From: Candidatus Cloacimonadota bacterium
GTDB taxonomy: Bacteria > Cloacimonadota > Cloacimonadia > Cloacimonadales > TCS61
Length of the DNA: 10,887 nt
Direction of reading: 5' to 3'
NCBI GenBank assembly: GCA_021108055.1
Contig: JAIORR010000366.1
Location: forward strand, 1 to 10,887
Position 1 is the first letter of the stretch. The number at the start of each line of letters is the position of its first letter. The notes under the pieces are model-generated. The model was not told the DNA's origin and did no database searches. It saw only the letters and a list, made by a program, of their open reading frames with translations. Below, piece by piece: positions 1 to 7,050 of this stretch. The translations under genes were made by a program, and so were the position numbers.

Positions 1-19
1 TAAAAGGAGAAAGTAGAGG

Positions 20-41
20 ATTCCCGATCATAGTCGGGAAT
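20..41. repeat. ATTCCC...GGGAAT hairpin, dispersed-repeat-like
   Basis: ATTCCCGA at 20-27 pairs perfectly with TCGGGAAT at 34-41 across a 6-base loop, and TGACA follows. Short ATTCCC-N-GGGAAT dyads are a common form of dispersed intergenic repeat in bacterial genomes (Neisseria dRS3 is a named example of that layout). The element lies 76 bp beyond the stop of the lipoprotein gene. Read on the minus strand it is followed by a pyrimidine-rich stretch without a clean U-run, so it is a weak terminator at best. Only one copy is visible in the window, so calling it a repeat rests on its resemblance. Confidence 0.5.
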
Positions 42-89
42 GACAGAGGAACAATTAAAAAGTCTATCTGAAAGAATCCAACTGTGTGT

Positions 90-106
90 AAACTTTTTCA
101 AAGTTT
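90..106 (-). other. AT-rich hairpin just after the lipoprotein gene
   Basis: AAACTTT (90-96) and AAAGTTT (100-106) form a perfect 7-bp stem with a 3-base loop, starting 11 bp past the lipoprotein stop codon. It could protect the 3' end of the transcript or act as a weak terminator. It has a single G-C pair and no U-tract follows on the minus strand (the next bases are ACACACAG), so a classical intrinsic terminator is unlikely. Confidence 0.25.
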
Positions 107-117
107 GTGTTATGTTC

Positions 118-741
118 CTATTCCAATTCTATCCTGAGCTGCTCATCCACAACAAGATCATCTATGTTTGCATAACTGCTGTCAAAAATGCCGTTTTCAT
201 ATTCTATTACAAAAGAATAAGAGATCGAATCGCAGGTTGTGGTTGCTTTTAACCTGCTCCATATAGAATCACCGTGAATAACCTGTGAATCGATTATCGA
301 AATAAGCGTGTCCGAATCATTCTTATAATAAGAAAATTCATAGATGCTGACCTGTGAGTTATTAACAAGTTTAACGCCTGCATGCGTGGGATCGCAAAAT
401 ATTTTCAGAGTCTCACCTGCTTTCACATTAAGAGTTGTTTCTGTGTAATACTCACCTATGGGATTCCCATAATTATCTGCCAGTTGCATCATGAAGGTTT
501 CACCCTCTATGTGTAAATCCACTTTTTCTTCACAATCTCCGAAGAAGAGAAATTTCTTTCCCGTATCAAAAGAAATGGCTTGGAAAGGATCGGAGGTGGA
601 AGAGCCTTCCAGAATGTAATCGCTTCCTTCTATTGTAAAGTAAAGATGATGGTCTGTCCGATTTATTATTTTTATATCCCCTTCTGTAGAGCATCCTGCA
701 AGAATGATAACAGGAAGGAGGAAAAGAAATATTTGTTTCAT
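118..741 (-). CDS. Small lipoprotein of unknown function with two related halves
   Basis: This is a 207-residue protein that I do not recognise as a named family. It begins with a short basic and hydrophobic signal peptide ending in the lipobox L14-A15-G16-C17. Cys17 would therefore be lipidated after signal peptidase II cleavage, and Ser at +2 is compatible with outer-membrane sorting in a diderm. The mature part is beta-rich and has no transmembrane segment. It seems internally duplicated: residues about 23-38 (IKIINRTDHHLYFTIE) resemble about 123-138 (VKLVNNSQVSIYEFSY), which suggests two similar beta domains. It is 102 bp downstream of eno, with no clear promoter or terminator between them. 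The start is chosen for the signal peptide. Its Shine-Dalgarno is poor: a G-run only 4 bases upstream. No catalytic motif is visible. Confidence is high for a lipoprotein and nil for a specific function. Confidence 0.85.
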   Translation of the reverse strand: MKQIFLFLLPVIILAGCSTEGDIKIINRTDHHLYFTIEGSDYILEGSSTSDPFQAISFDTGKKFLFFGDCEEKVDLHIEGETFMMQLADNYGNPIGEYYTETTLNVKAGETLKIFCDPTHAGVKLVNNSQVSIYEFSYYKNDSDTLISIIDSQVIHGDSIWSRLKATTTCDSISYSFVIEYENGIFDSSYANIDDLVVDEQLRIELE

Positions 742-843
742 GATGCCCCCGGGACTTCATTTTTTTTTCTTTATTCTCTTCTTGGAAACGGATAACAATG
801 ATGTCTCCAAGCTGAAGCCCGAAGACAATATTCTTATGACGCC

Positions 844-2127
844 TTATTTCAAATTATAAAAAACCTCTTTTCCTATGAATCGAGCCGTATCCCCCAATTC
901 TTCTTCGATACGTAGAAGCTGGTTATATTTGGAAATCCGTTCACTGCGGCAGATCGAACCTGTTTTTATCTGTCCGGAATTAACTGCAACAGCCAGGTCT
1001 GCGATAAAGGAATCTGAGGTTTCTCCACTGCGATGTGAGATCACATTGGTGAAACCTGCTGTTTTTGCCATGTTTATCGTATCTAATGTTTCGGAAAGCG
1101 TGCCTATCTGATTAAGTTTTATCAGGATAGAATTGGCACATTTTTCCTCAATACCTCTTTTTAGTCTTTCCACATTTGTAACGAACAGATCGTCGCCAAC
1201 TATTTGTATTTTCTTTCCCAGCTTTTCCATCATGATCTTCCAACCCTTCCAGTCATCTTCTGCCAGACCATCCTCAATGGAAATTATCGGATATTTTTTT
1301 ACAAAATCGGCATAATAATTTACCATTTCTTCGGAAGTAAGTTCTGCTTTTTCTGCTTGAAGGTGATATTTCCCATTCTTGAAGAATTCGCTGGATGCCG
1401 GATCGAGAGCAATAAAGATGTCTTCTCCCGGTCTGTAATTTGCTATTTCTATCGCTTTTATTATTATCTTCAAAGCTTCTTCATTAGATTTCAGATTTGG
1501 TGCAAATCCGCCTTCATCGCCAACAGCAGTATTATAGCCTTCTTTTTTAAGGAAAGATTTTAATGAATGAAACACTTCTGTGTTCATTTGGAGTGCTTGT
1601 TTGAAACTTTTAGCACCCAGCGGCATTATCATATATTCCTGCAGGTCAACGTTGTTATCTGCATGTTGTCCGCCATTTAGAATATTTGCCATAGGAACCG
1701 GAAGAAGACGTGCATTTGTTCCGCCAATATAGCGATAAAGCGGCATTTCCAGCTCATCTGCCGCCGCTCTTGCACAAGCAAGTGATACACCCAAAATAGC
1801 ATTTGCCCCAAGTTTCTGTTTGTTGGCGGTACCATCCAGTTCCAGCATGATCCTATCCAATTCTGCCTGCTCTAATACATCCAGACCTATAAGCTCGGGA
1901 GCAATTATTTCATTAACGTTTTTAACTGCTTTCAAAACTCCCTTTCCGAGGTAACGGCTATCATCACCATCTCTCAACTCAACTGCTTCATGTTCGCCGG
2001 TAGATGCACCACTGGGTATGCACGCTCTACCGATAATTCCCGTTTCCAGTTGAACATCTACTTCCACCGTTGGATTCCCGCGTGAATCAAGGATCTCCCT
2101 TCCATAGATCGCATAAATTTCAGACAT
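844..2127 (-). CDS. eno: Enolase (phosphopyruvate hydratase)
   Basis: Enolase interconverts 2-phosphoglycerate and phosphoenolpyruvate in glycolysis and gluconeogenesis, in the cytoplasm and with Mg2+. The 427 residues are the usual full length. The N-terminal domain starts with REILDSRGNPTVEV (10-23) and holds the mobile loop SGASTGEHEA (39-48). In the barrel I see His155, the general acid region GDEGG with Glu205, Mg ligands Asp242 (LDPASSEF), Glu285 (SIEDGL) and Asp312 (GDDLFVTN), the catalytic base Lys337 (LIKLNQIG), the substrate-binding His365-Arg366-Ser367 (ISHRSGET), and Lys388. All expected active-site positions are present. The ATG is preceded by AAAGGAG with a 6-base spacer, so the start is secure. 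A strong hairpin lies immediately upstream, which suggests that eno is separated from the upstream SPFH gene or has its own leader. RNA degradosome association is known in some bacteria but cannot be judged here. Confidence 0.98.
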   Translation of the reverse strand: MSEIYAIYGREILDSRGNPTVEVDVQLETGIIGRACIPSGASTGEHEAVELRDGDDSRYLGKGVLKAVKNVNEIIAPELIGLDVLEQAELDRIMLELDGTANKQKLGANAILGVSLACARAAADELEMPLYRYIGGTNARLLPVPMANILNGGQHADNNVDLQEYMIMPLGAKSFKQALQMNTEVFHSLKSFLKKEGYNTAVGDEGGFAPNLKSNEEALKIIIKAIEIANYRPGEDIFIALDPASSEFFKNGKYHLQAEKAELTSEEMVNYYADFVKKYPIISIEDGLAEDDWKGWKIMMEKLGKKIQIVGDDLFVTNVERLKRGIEEKCANSILIKLNQIGTLSETLDTINMAKTAGFTNVISHRSGETSDSFIADLAVAVNSGQIKTGSICRSERISKYNQLLRIEEELGDTARFIGKEVFYNLK

Positions 2128-2149
2128 AATTTACTCCTTTACAAAACTT

Positions 2150-2179
2150 GCAGGGAACTTTTCGTTCCCTGCTTTTTTT
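2150..2179. terminator. 9-bp hairpin with T7 tail between the SPFH gene and eno
   Basis: GCAGGGAAC (2150-2158) pairs perfectly with GTTCCCTGC (2164-2172) around a 5-base loop, and seven Ts follow at 2173-2179. This is a textbook intrinsic terminator for plus-strand transcription, yet no plus-strand gene is evident. On the minus strand, where all genes lie, the stem is preceded by A7 and followed by AAGTTTTG, a much poorer U-tract. It lies 18 bp past the SPFH stop and 22 bp before the eno ATG. It may therefore act bidirectionally, terminate the upstream operon partially, or form a 5' leader hairpin on eno mRNA. The structure is certain; its direction of action is not. Confidence 0.6.
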
Positions 2180-2198
2180 AATTCAATGATTTAGGATA

Positions 2199-3134
2199 TT
2201 AACTTTTAAATATTTTTTCCAGTGCCTTTACGGAACCCAGCATAGCAGAGGCTTCGTAAGGAACAACTACCGTTTTATCTCCATTTTGAACTATTTCGTT
2301 AAATGCTTTTATATATTTCACTGCCAGTAGATATTGTGCGGGATCTGTTCCTGTTTTTTCCACAGCCTCGGAAACCTTTTTAATTGCTTTTGATTCTGCT
2401 TCTGCAACCAGGTATTTTGCTTTTGCTTCACCTTCGGCCCTGGCGATCTTTGCTTCTTTATCACCTTCCGCAATCAATATGGCAGATCTTTTTTCTCCCT
2501 CTGCTTCCAGTATTTTTGCACGCCTGTCACGTTCTGCACGCATCTGTTTTTCCATTGCAGTTTTAATTACTTCCGGAGGGTTGATGTCCTGCAATTCAAC
2601 ACGGTTTACTTTCACGCCCCATTTATCGGTTGCGTCATCCAGGATATCGCGAAGCTTACTGTTTATCGTATCGCGGGAAGTTAAGGTTTTATCCAGTTCC
2701 ATTTCACCGATAACATTACGGAGTGTGGTCTGGGTCAATTTCTCGATAGCATTAGGAAGGTTTGATATTTCATAAACAGCTTTTGTGGGATCTGTTATCT
2801 GGAAATACAAAAGTGCATCTATCTCGATGGAAACATTATCGCTGGTTATCACATTCTGCCGCGGGAAATCATATACCGTTTCACGAAGGTCGATCCTCGT
2901 TTCAGATTTTATCTGAACATATTTATTTCCCTTGAAATCTGTTTTTACATAACGCCAGTTTATCTGGCGCGATTTATCTACTACAGGCCAGATTATATGA
3001 AGTCCGCTGTCCAGAGTTCTGTTATATTTCCCAAGTCTTTCTATAATGATTACCTGTGCCTGTTTTACAATTACCAGACCTTTCGAGATCAGTAATAATA
3101 CAAATATTGCCAGAATTATAATTACAACTGTCAT
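2199..3134 (-). CDS. Stomatin/QmcA-type SPFH (band 7) membrane protein
   Basis: This 311-residue protein belongs to the stomatin/prohibitin (SPFH) superfamily, in the paraslipin/QmcA (YbbK) branch. Such proteins form large oligomeric membrane assemblies that organise membrane microdomains and can modulate proteases. One N-terminal transmembrane helix (about 2-22) is followed by the SPFH domain (about 20-185, with IIERLGKY, SGLHIIWP and DFPRQNVITSDNV). A charged alpha-helical region spans about 190-260. In that helix AE(G/A) recurs at 211, 222, 233 and 244, exactly every 11 residues, which is a hendecad coiled-coil pattern. The C-terminal part (about 265-311, QYLLAVKYIKAF) matches the conserved oligomerisation tail of this branch. 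The start overlaps the nfeD stop by 4 bp (ATGA), with a very strong AGGAGG 7 bases upstream, so the two are co-translated. NfeD-SPFH pairing supports the call. The precise substrate or cargo is unknown. Confidence 0.93.
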   Translation of the reverse strand: MTVVIIILAIFVLLLISKGLVIVKQAQVIIIERLGKYNRTLDSGLHIIWPVVDKSRQINWRYVKTDFKGNKYVQIKSETRIDLRETVYDFPRQNVITSDNVSIEIDALLYFQITDPTKAVYEISNLPNAIEKLTQTTLRNVIGEMELDKTLTSRDTINSKLRDILDDATDKWGVKVNRVELQDINPPEVIKTAMEKQMRAERDRRAKILEAEGEKRSAILIAEGDKEAKIARAEGEAKAKYLVAEAESKAIKKVSEAVEKTGTDPAQYLLAVKYIKAFNEIVQNGDKTVVVPYEASAMLGSVKALEKIFKS

Positions 3135-3583
3135 GCTGTTTCCTCCTCTTCATCTTTTTTGATAGTTACTATCAACTTGTTTCCTTCCACGTTCTGAATG
3201 GTCACTTTTTTATCTTTTCCGATTTTCTTTCCATCCTCGGAAACAGCAGACCATTCTTCTCCGCCTACTTTCACATATCCCCTGCCATCTTCAGGAATGT
3301 CTTTTACAACTGTTGCGGATTTACCTTTCAATGCGTAAATATTAGTTTCTTCTGAAGATGCAGATATGATTTTCTTGCTCAACTTTCTTGTGCTGATAAA
3401 TACTATGAACGTGATCACGATAAAAATAAGTATCTGGAACGATATCGGTAGTGTGAATATCGATTCTATTATTCCAGTTAGAATAGCGCCTACACCAAAA
3501 CTCATAAACAAGAATCCGGGAGTGAATATTTCGATTATCATGCATATTATCCCGATTCCTACCCAGATCATCCAGGCTTCCAT
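3131..3583 (-). CDS. NfeD-like membrane protein (short YbbJ-type)
   Basis: The 150-residue protein has the layout of the short NfeD/YbbJ family: three hydrophobic helices (about 3-20, 25-42 and 47-65) followed by a soluble OB-fold domain (about 85-143). The OB-fold segment starts at ALKGKSATVVKDI and includes GRGYVKVGGEEWSAVSEDG, the typical conserved strand pattern of the family. It lacks the N-terminal ClpP-like serine protease domain of long NfeD proteins, as expected at this length. NfeD proteins are partners of SPFH proteins, and here the SPFH gene overlaps its stop codon by 4 bp, so the two are almost certainly one functional unit in the inner membrane. The ATG follows GGAGG with a 5-base spacer. 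The tail is acidic (DEEEETA). Confidence 0.92.
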   Translation of the reverse strand: MEAWMIWVGIGIICMIIEIFTPGFLFMSFGVGAILTGIIESIFTLPISFQILIFIVITFIVFISTRKLSKKIISASSEETNIYALKGKSATVVKDIPEDGRGYVKVGGEEWSAVSEDGKKIGKDKKVTIQNVEGNKLIVTIKKDEEEETA

Positions 3584-3611
3584 AAATACCTCCGGAACTT
3601 ATTGACCTATT

Positions 3612-4481
3612 TTATTTATCTTTCTTGTTTTTATCTTCGATGTCTTTATATATCCTTTTAACCTGTCTGCCGTATGATTTTTTCCCATAATTATAGCCAT
3701 AGCCGGAAGAACCTCTTACGGTTTTAATCCCCATTAATTCCATAACTTTTACCAGCATGATAGAGATATAATAAAATATTATCAATGCACATATCATTGT
3801 GATCAACGAAATGAATGTAGTTAACACGAACACATTTAAGCTGTTTCTTAACATACTGTTATCACCAAGATGCTTGATAGCGGTTATAGATACAGTACTA
3901 TAGTTTGAATTATGGCTTTGAACTTTTTTCTGATTTCTAAGGCTATCTATCGTTGCCTGTATTATTCTTATCTGGCTACCGAAATGTTTGATGCTTTCAT
4001 GGGAACTTGTTCTGTTCATAAGATCTTGAATTCTTTTCTTTGAAAGTTCGCTGTTTTTAAGATTTGCCTCTATATTCGGACTATATCGCACTGCAGAAGC
4101 AGATTGAATATTCTCGACATCCAATCCCTCAACTTCCCGCAATTTCTTTGTTATTTCTTCATATTTCGTTTTGGGAAATTCAAAAACAACGTTAAAATAG
4201 GAACCTTTGGTTTCCGATAATTCCGTATATACGTTTTCATCTTTAAGAATACTTGAGAGTGTCGATTTGATATTATCAAAATCTTTTACTTGATATACCA
4301 ACTTTATCTTTCTTTCGTTAGCTGAATCTTCGAATAAATTTTCTGCATAAGAAATATCGACTGTTGTCTTTTTCTTTGAAAACGCCTGTTGCAGGTTTGA
4401 TTTCCTCAAACCCATAAATACTGATAATGCTATAACAATAACTATCAGAATGTACTTCGTATCCCTTCTCAATCTGAACAT
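3612..4481 (-). CDS. Membrane protein resembling DUF4349, two TM segments
   Basis: This 289-residue protein is not firmly recognised. It has an N-terminal transmembrane helix (about 10-24), an extracytoplasmic region of about 190 residues, a second transmembrane helix (about 216-245) and a basic cytoplasmic tail rich in Gly, Tyr and Lys (about 255-289). The external region has an alpha/beta half (YFNVVFEFPKTKYEEITKKL, 95-114), a helical coiled-coil-like segment (about 137-185), then SNYSTVSITAI (192-202). That order, namely a beta strand with a Pro turn, IEAxLxN, a long helix, then STVSI before a terminal TM, resembles the uncharacterised DUF4349 family. The match is from memory and moderate. 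Its Shine-Dalgarno (GGAG, 8 bases upstream) lies within the last codons of recN and its start is 3 bp after the recN stop, so translation is coupled. It sits just before the NfeD/SPFH pair, which hints at an envelope role. Confidence 0.6.
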   Translation of the reverse strand: MFRLRRDTKYILIVIVIALSVFMGLRKSNLQQAFSKKKTTVDISYAENLFEDSANERKIKLVYQVKDFDNIKSTLSSILKDENVYTELSETKGSYFNVVFEFPKTKYEEITKKLREVEGLDVENIQSASAVRYSPNIEANLKNSELSKKRIQDLMNRTSSHESIKHFGSQIRIIQATIDSLRNQKKVQSHNSNYSTVSITAIKHLGDNSMLRNSLNVFVLTTFISLITMICALIIFYYISIMLVKVMELMGIKTVRGSSGYGYNYGKKSYGRQVKRIYKDIEDKNKKDK

Positions 4482-4484
4482 TAA

Positions 4485-6185
4485 TTATTCTCCTTTCACT
4501 TTTTTTATTAATTCGTCAGCATGTCTTAATGCTAATTCCGTATTAGAACCGGAAAGCATTCGTGCTATTTCTTCTCTTTTTTCACTTTCTTTTAAAACAT
4601 TCACCAAAATCTCGGAAGTGTTTTCACAACTTTTTTTCACGATGGAAAAATGCTTATCTGCAAATGATGCTATCTGCGGAAGATGACTGATGCAGATCAC
4701 CTGGTGAAACCTTCCTATACTATGAATGAACTCTGCCAGTAGTTCCGAAGTTCTTCCTCCGATACCGGAATCGATCTCGTCGAATACTATTGTACGGCTA
4801 TCCAGCCTGTCCGACAGTATCTTCTTTATCGTTAGAAGGAACCTGGAAAGCTCACCGCCGGAAGCGGCAAACCTGATAGGCTGTAAACTTACACCTTTGT
4901 TAGCAGAGAAATAGATGTCTATTTCATCTTTGCCGGTGTTTAGCAACCCATCCAACATGGCTGTAAAATCTTTTTTAACAGTTACTTTGTCAAATCTTAT
5001 CTGCACTCTTGCATCCGGAATAGCCATTTTTTTTATATTGTTTTCTATTTCCTCTTCAAATTTAAGTGCTGCTTTCTTTCGTTTTTCAGAAAGCTCATCA
5101 GCAAGAAATCGTAGTTTGGAAAGCCCGCTATTCAATTCTTTCCTCAGTTTTTGTATTCTATCTTTCCCGGAAGAATAATTGGAAATTTCTTTATTGATTC
5201 TTTCTGAATATTCCAAAATTTCTTTAATGGTTCTTTTATATTTTGTGCAAATAGAATTTACGTTATTAAGTCTTTCCTGAACTTCTTCGAGCCGTGAGCT
5301 GTCGATAACAATAGTATTTTGAACCTGTCTTATTTCGGAGATAGATTCATCCAGGTCTGCCAGTGAATTGTGAAGCGAGGATATTGCTTTTTTTAAATGG
5401 GGCTCGTTCTCCTCAAATTCGGACAGCTTTCCTATGAAGGAATTAATTGTGTCATATACAGAATCTTCCTGTTCGTAAATAACCTGTTCCATATTACTTG
5501 CCTGATTCAATATCTCTTCCGCATTAGTTAATAAGATAAATTCCGACTGAAGAGCATCATCTTCACCGACTTTAATGTCCATTCCTTCGATCTCTTGCAC
5601 CTGATATTCATAGAGCTTCATTTTTTCGGATAATTCACTTTCCTGCTTTTCCAGTTTGGAAAGTTCTTTAATGCTCATTTCGATATTCTTGAATTTGTTT
5701 TTAAAATTTTCTCTCTGCTGTATCAGGTTACCGAATTTATCCAGAATTTCGAGCTGGTAATCCTGGTTAAAAAGTTTCTGCTGGTCTCGTTGACTGTGAA
5801 AATCGAGAAGGATTTCCCTGAATTCTTTGACTGATGAATTAGATATTCTGCGTCCATTTAAAAAAGTTTTTCCTTTTAATTCAGTATTAATTTCTTTAAC
5901 GAAAAAAAATTCATCTTCCGACATATCGACATCATATTTGTGAAGCAGATCGATAAGTTCAACATTGGTTTTATCAACATCAAAAACAACTTCCAGGTAT
6001 GCCGATTTTGATTCATCGAACAGCATTCCGGAACGTATCTGAGCACCAAAAATAATGTTTACCGCACCTGCAATTATAGATTTACCGGCTCCCGTCTCTC
6101 CCGTGAGTACCTGTAAACCTTTTTCAAATTGAAGTTGTAGTTCTTTAACAATAATGAAATTGTTCAGTTTCAGGCTTTTTATCAT
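4485..6185 (-). CDS. recN: DNA repair ATPase RecN
   Basis: RecN is an SMC-like ATPase that acts early in recombinational repair of double-strand breaks, bridging DNA and cooperating with RecA on the nucleoid. The 566 residues match the family length. The N-terminal Walker A GETGAGKS is at 29-36. A long central alpha-helical coiled coil (about 150-390) separates it from the C-terminal ATPase half. That half carries the ABC signature SGGELSR (442-448), Walker B TIVFDEIDSGIGG with Asp469-Glu470, and the H-loop ISHLPQ with His501. All ATPase motifs are intact. The start overlaps the nadK stop by 4 bp (ATGA), and GGGAAG lies just upstream. nadK next to recN is a widespread bacterial neighbourhood. 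I see no LexA-type box before it, and because it is embedded in a housekeeping operon it is probably not under a dedicated SOS promoter. Confidence 0.97.
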   Translation of the reverse strand: MIKSLKLNNFIIVKELQLQFEKGLQVLTGETGAGKSIIAGAVNIIFGAQIRSGMLFDESKSAYLEVVFDVDKTNVELIDLLHKYDVDMSEDEFFFVKEINTELKGKTFLNGRRISNSSVKEFREILLDFHSQRDQQKLFNQDYQLEILDKFGNLIQQRENFKNKFKNIEMSIKELSKLEKQESELSEKMKLYEYQVQEIEGMDIKVGEDDALQSEFILLTNAEEILNQASNMEQVIYEQEDSVYDTINSFIGKLSEFEENEPHLKKAISSLHNSLADLDESISEIRQVQNTIVIDSSRLEEVQERLNNVNSICTKYKRTIKEILEYSERINKEISNYSSGKDRIQKLRKELNSGLSKLRFLADELSEKRKKAALKFEEEIENNIKKMAIPDARVQIRFDKVTVKKDFTAMLDGLLNTGKDEIDIYFSANKGVSLQPIRFAASGGELSRFLLTIKKILSDRLDSRTIVFDEIDSGIGGRTSELLAEFIHSIGRFHQVICISHLPQIASFADKHFSIVKKSCENTSEILVNVLKESEKREEIARMLSGSNTELALRHADELIKKVKGE

Positions 6186-7036
6186 TTTCTTCCCATATAA
6201 AATTTCTTTCTTAATATCTGGTAAAAGGTTTTATTCGTAAGTTTAATAAAACTGACTTTTTGTGAAGCGCCCGTTACAATGACTTCATCATTTTCCTGCA
6301 AAGTATAGCTGTTTTTCCCGTCAAGCTGAAGAATACTGTTGCCGTTCAAAGATCGAATTCTGAAACTGATTTTATCTTTTAAAGAAAAAACCATTGGACG
6401 AACACTTAGAATATGAGGATTTATCGGTGCCACAACTATCGCATCCATAACCGGTGAAAGTATCGGACCGCCGGCAGAAAGAGAATATGCAGTAGAACCG
6501 GTGGGAGTAGAAACGATGATGCCGTCACATCTGGTATCTACCACAAAACGTCGATTGCAATAAAATTTTATGTCTATCAATTTCGGTGTGACTCCTTTAT
6601 AGATAACGGCATCGTTGAGAGCAAGCGACGAAAAAATCGTTTTCCCATTTCTTTTTAGAACGGTTTTCAGCAGCATTCTTTTTTGAACCTTGAATTTATT
6701 GTTCTTTAGTTCATCGATAGATTTTTCCAGTTCAGCGATACTGCTTTCGGAAAGGAAACCCAATTTCCCAAGATTGATTCCAAGCAGAGGAGTTTTCATC
6801 TTCAGGGAAAAAGAAACGGCTTGCAGGAACGTTCCGTCTCCTCCAAAAGAAAGAATACAATCGAGATGAATTTCGCTGTAATCATCGATACAGCTAATGA
6901 AATCCGGCAGTAACTCTTTTTGCTCGGAAAATTTATAAAAAGAGAGTTTTTTGGTTTTATAAAGTTTTTTTAGAAGGTTAAAAACAGCTTCTTTATCCGT
7001 GTAATTTGGATTAAAATAAATACCAAAATTTTTCAT
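6182..7036 (-). CDS. nadK: NAD kinase
   Basis: NAD kinase phosphorylates NAD+ to NADP+ and so sets the cell's NADP(H) pool. The 284-residue cytoplasmic enzyme has the family hallmarks: GGDGT at 65-69 with the catalytic Asp67, the LGxLGFL region (89-95), LNDAV with Asn141-Asp142 for NAD binding, CDGIIVSTPTGSTAYSLSAGGP (170-191) with Asp171, and a C-terminal all-beta domain containing LQLDGK. The length is typical of bacterial forms. It starts 14 bp after the rsgA stop, with AAAGGAAG 5 bases before the ATG, and its own stop overlaps recN. The short gap is the only intercistronic gap between yajC and recN, but it shows no promoter or terminator, so the operon continues through it. Confidence 0.97.
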   Translation of the reverse strand: MKNFGIYFNPNYTDKEAVFNLLKKLYKTKKLSFYKFSEQKELLPDFISCIDDYSEIHLDCILSFGGDGTFLQAVSFSLKMKTPLLGINLGKLGFLSESSIAELEKSIDELKNNKFKVQKRMLLKTVLKRNGKTIFSSLALNDAVIYKGVTPKLIDIKFYCNRRFVVDTRCDGIIVSTPTGSTAYSLSAGGPILSPVMDAIVVAPINPHILSVRPMVFSLKDKISFRIRSLNGNSILQLDGKNSYTLQENDEVIVTGASQKVSFIKLTNKTFYQILRKKFYMGRK

Positions 7037-7050
7037 AATAACTTCCTTTG

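Noticed and set aside
40..252. 70-residue plus-strand open frame at the left end
   Set aside because: It starts inside the repeat-like hairpin and runs mostly antisense to the lipoprotein gene. No supporting motif is seen, and the ribosome binding site is not convincing.
781..811. Stem CTTGGA/TCCAAG between eno and the lipoprotein gene as a terminator
   Set aside because: The stem is only 6 bp with a loop near 19 bases, and an A-rich run, not a U-run, follows in the direction of eno transcription.
1204..1563. 119-residue plus-strand open frame inside eno
   Set aside because: It lies wholly within the well supported enolase gene on the other strand, has no family motif and reads as a Phe/Ile-rich antisense shadow.
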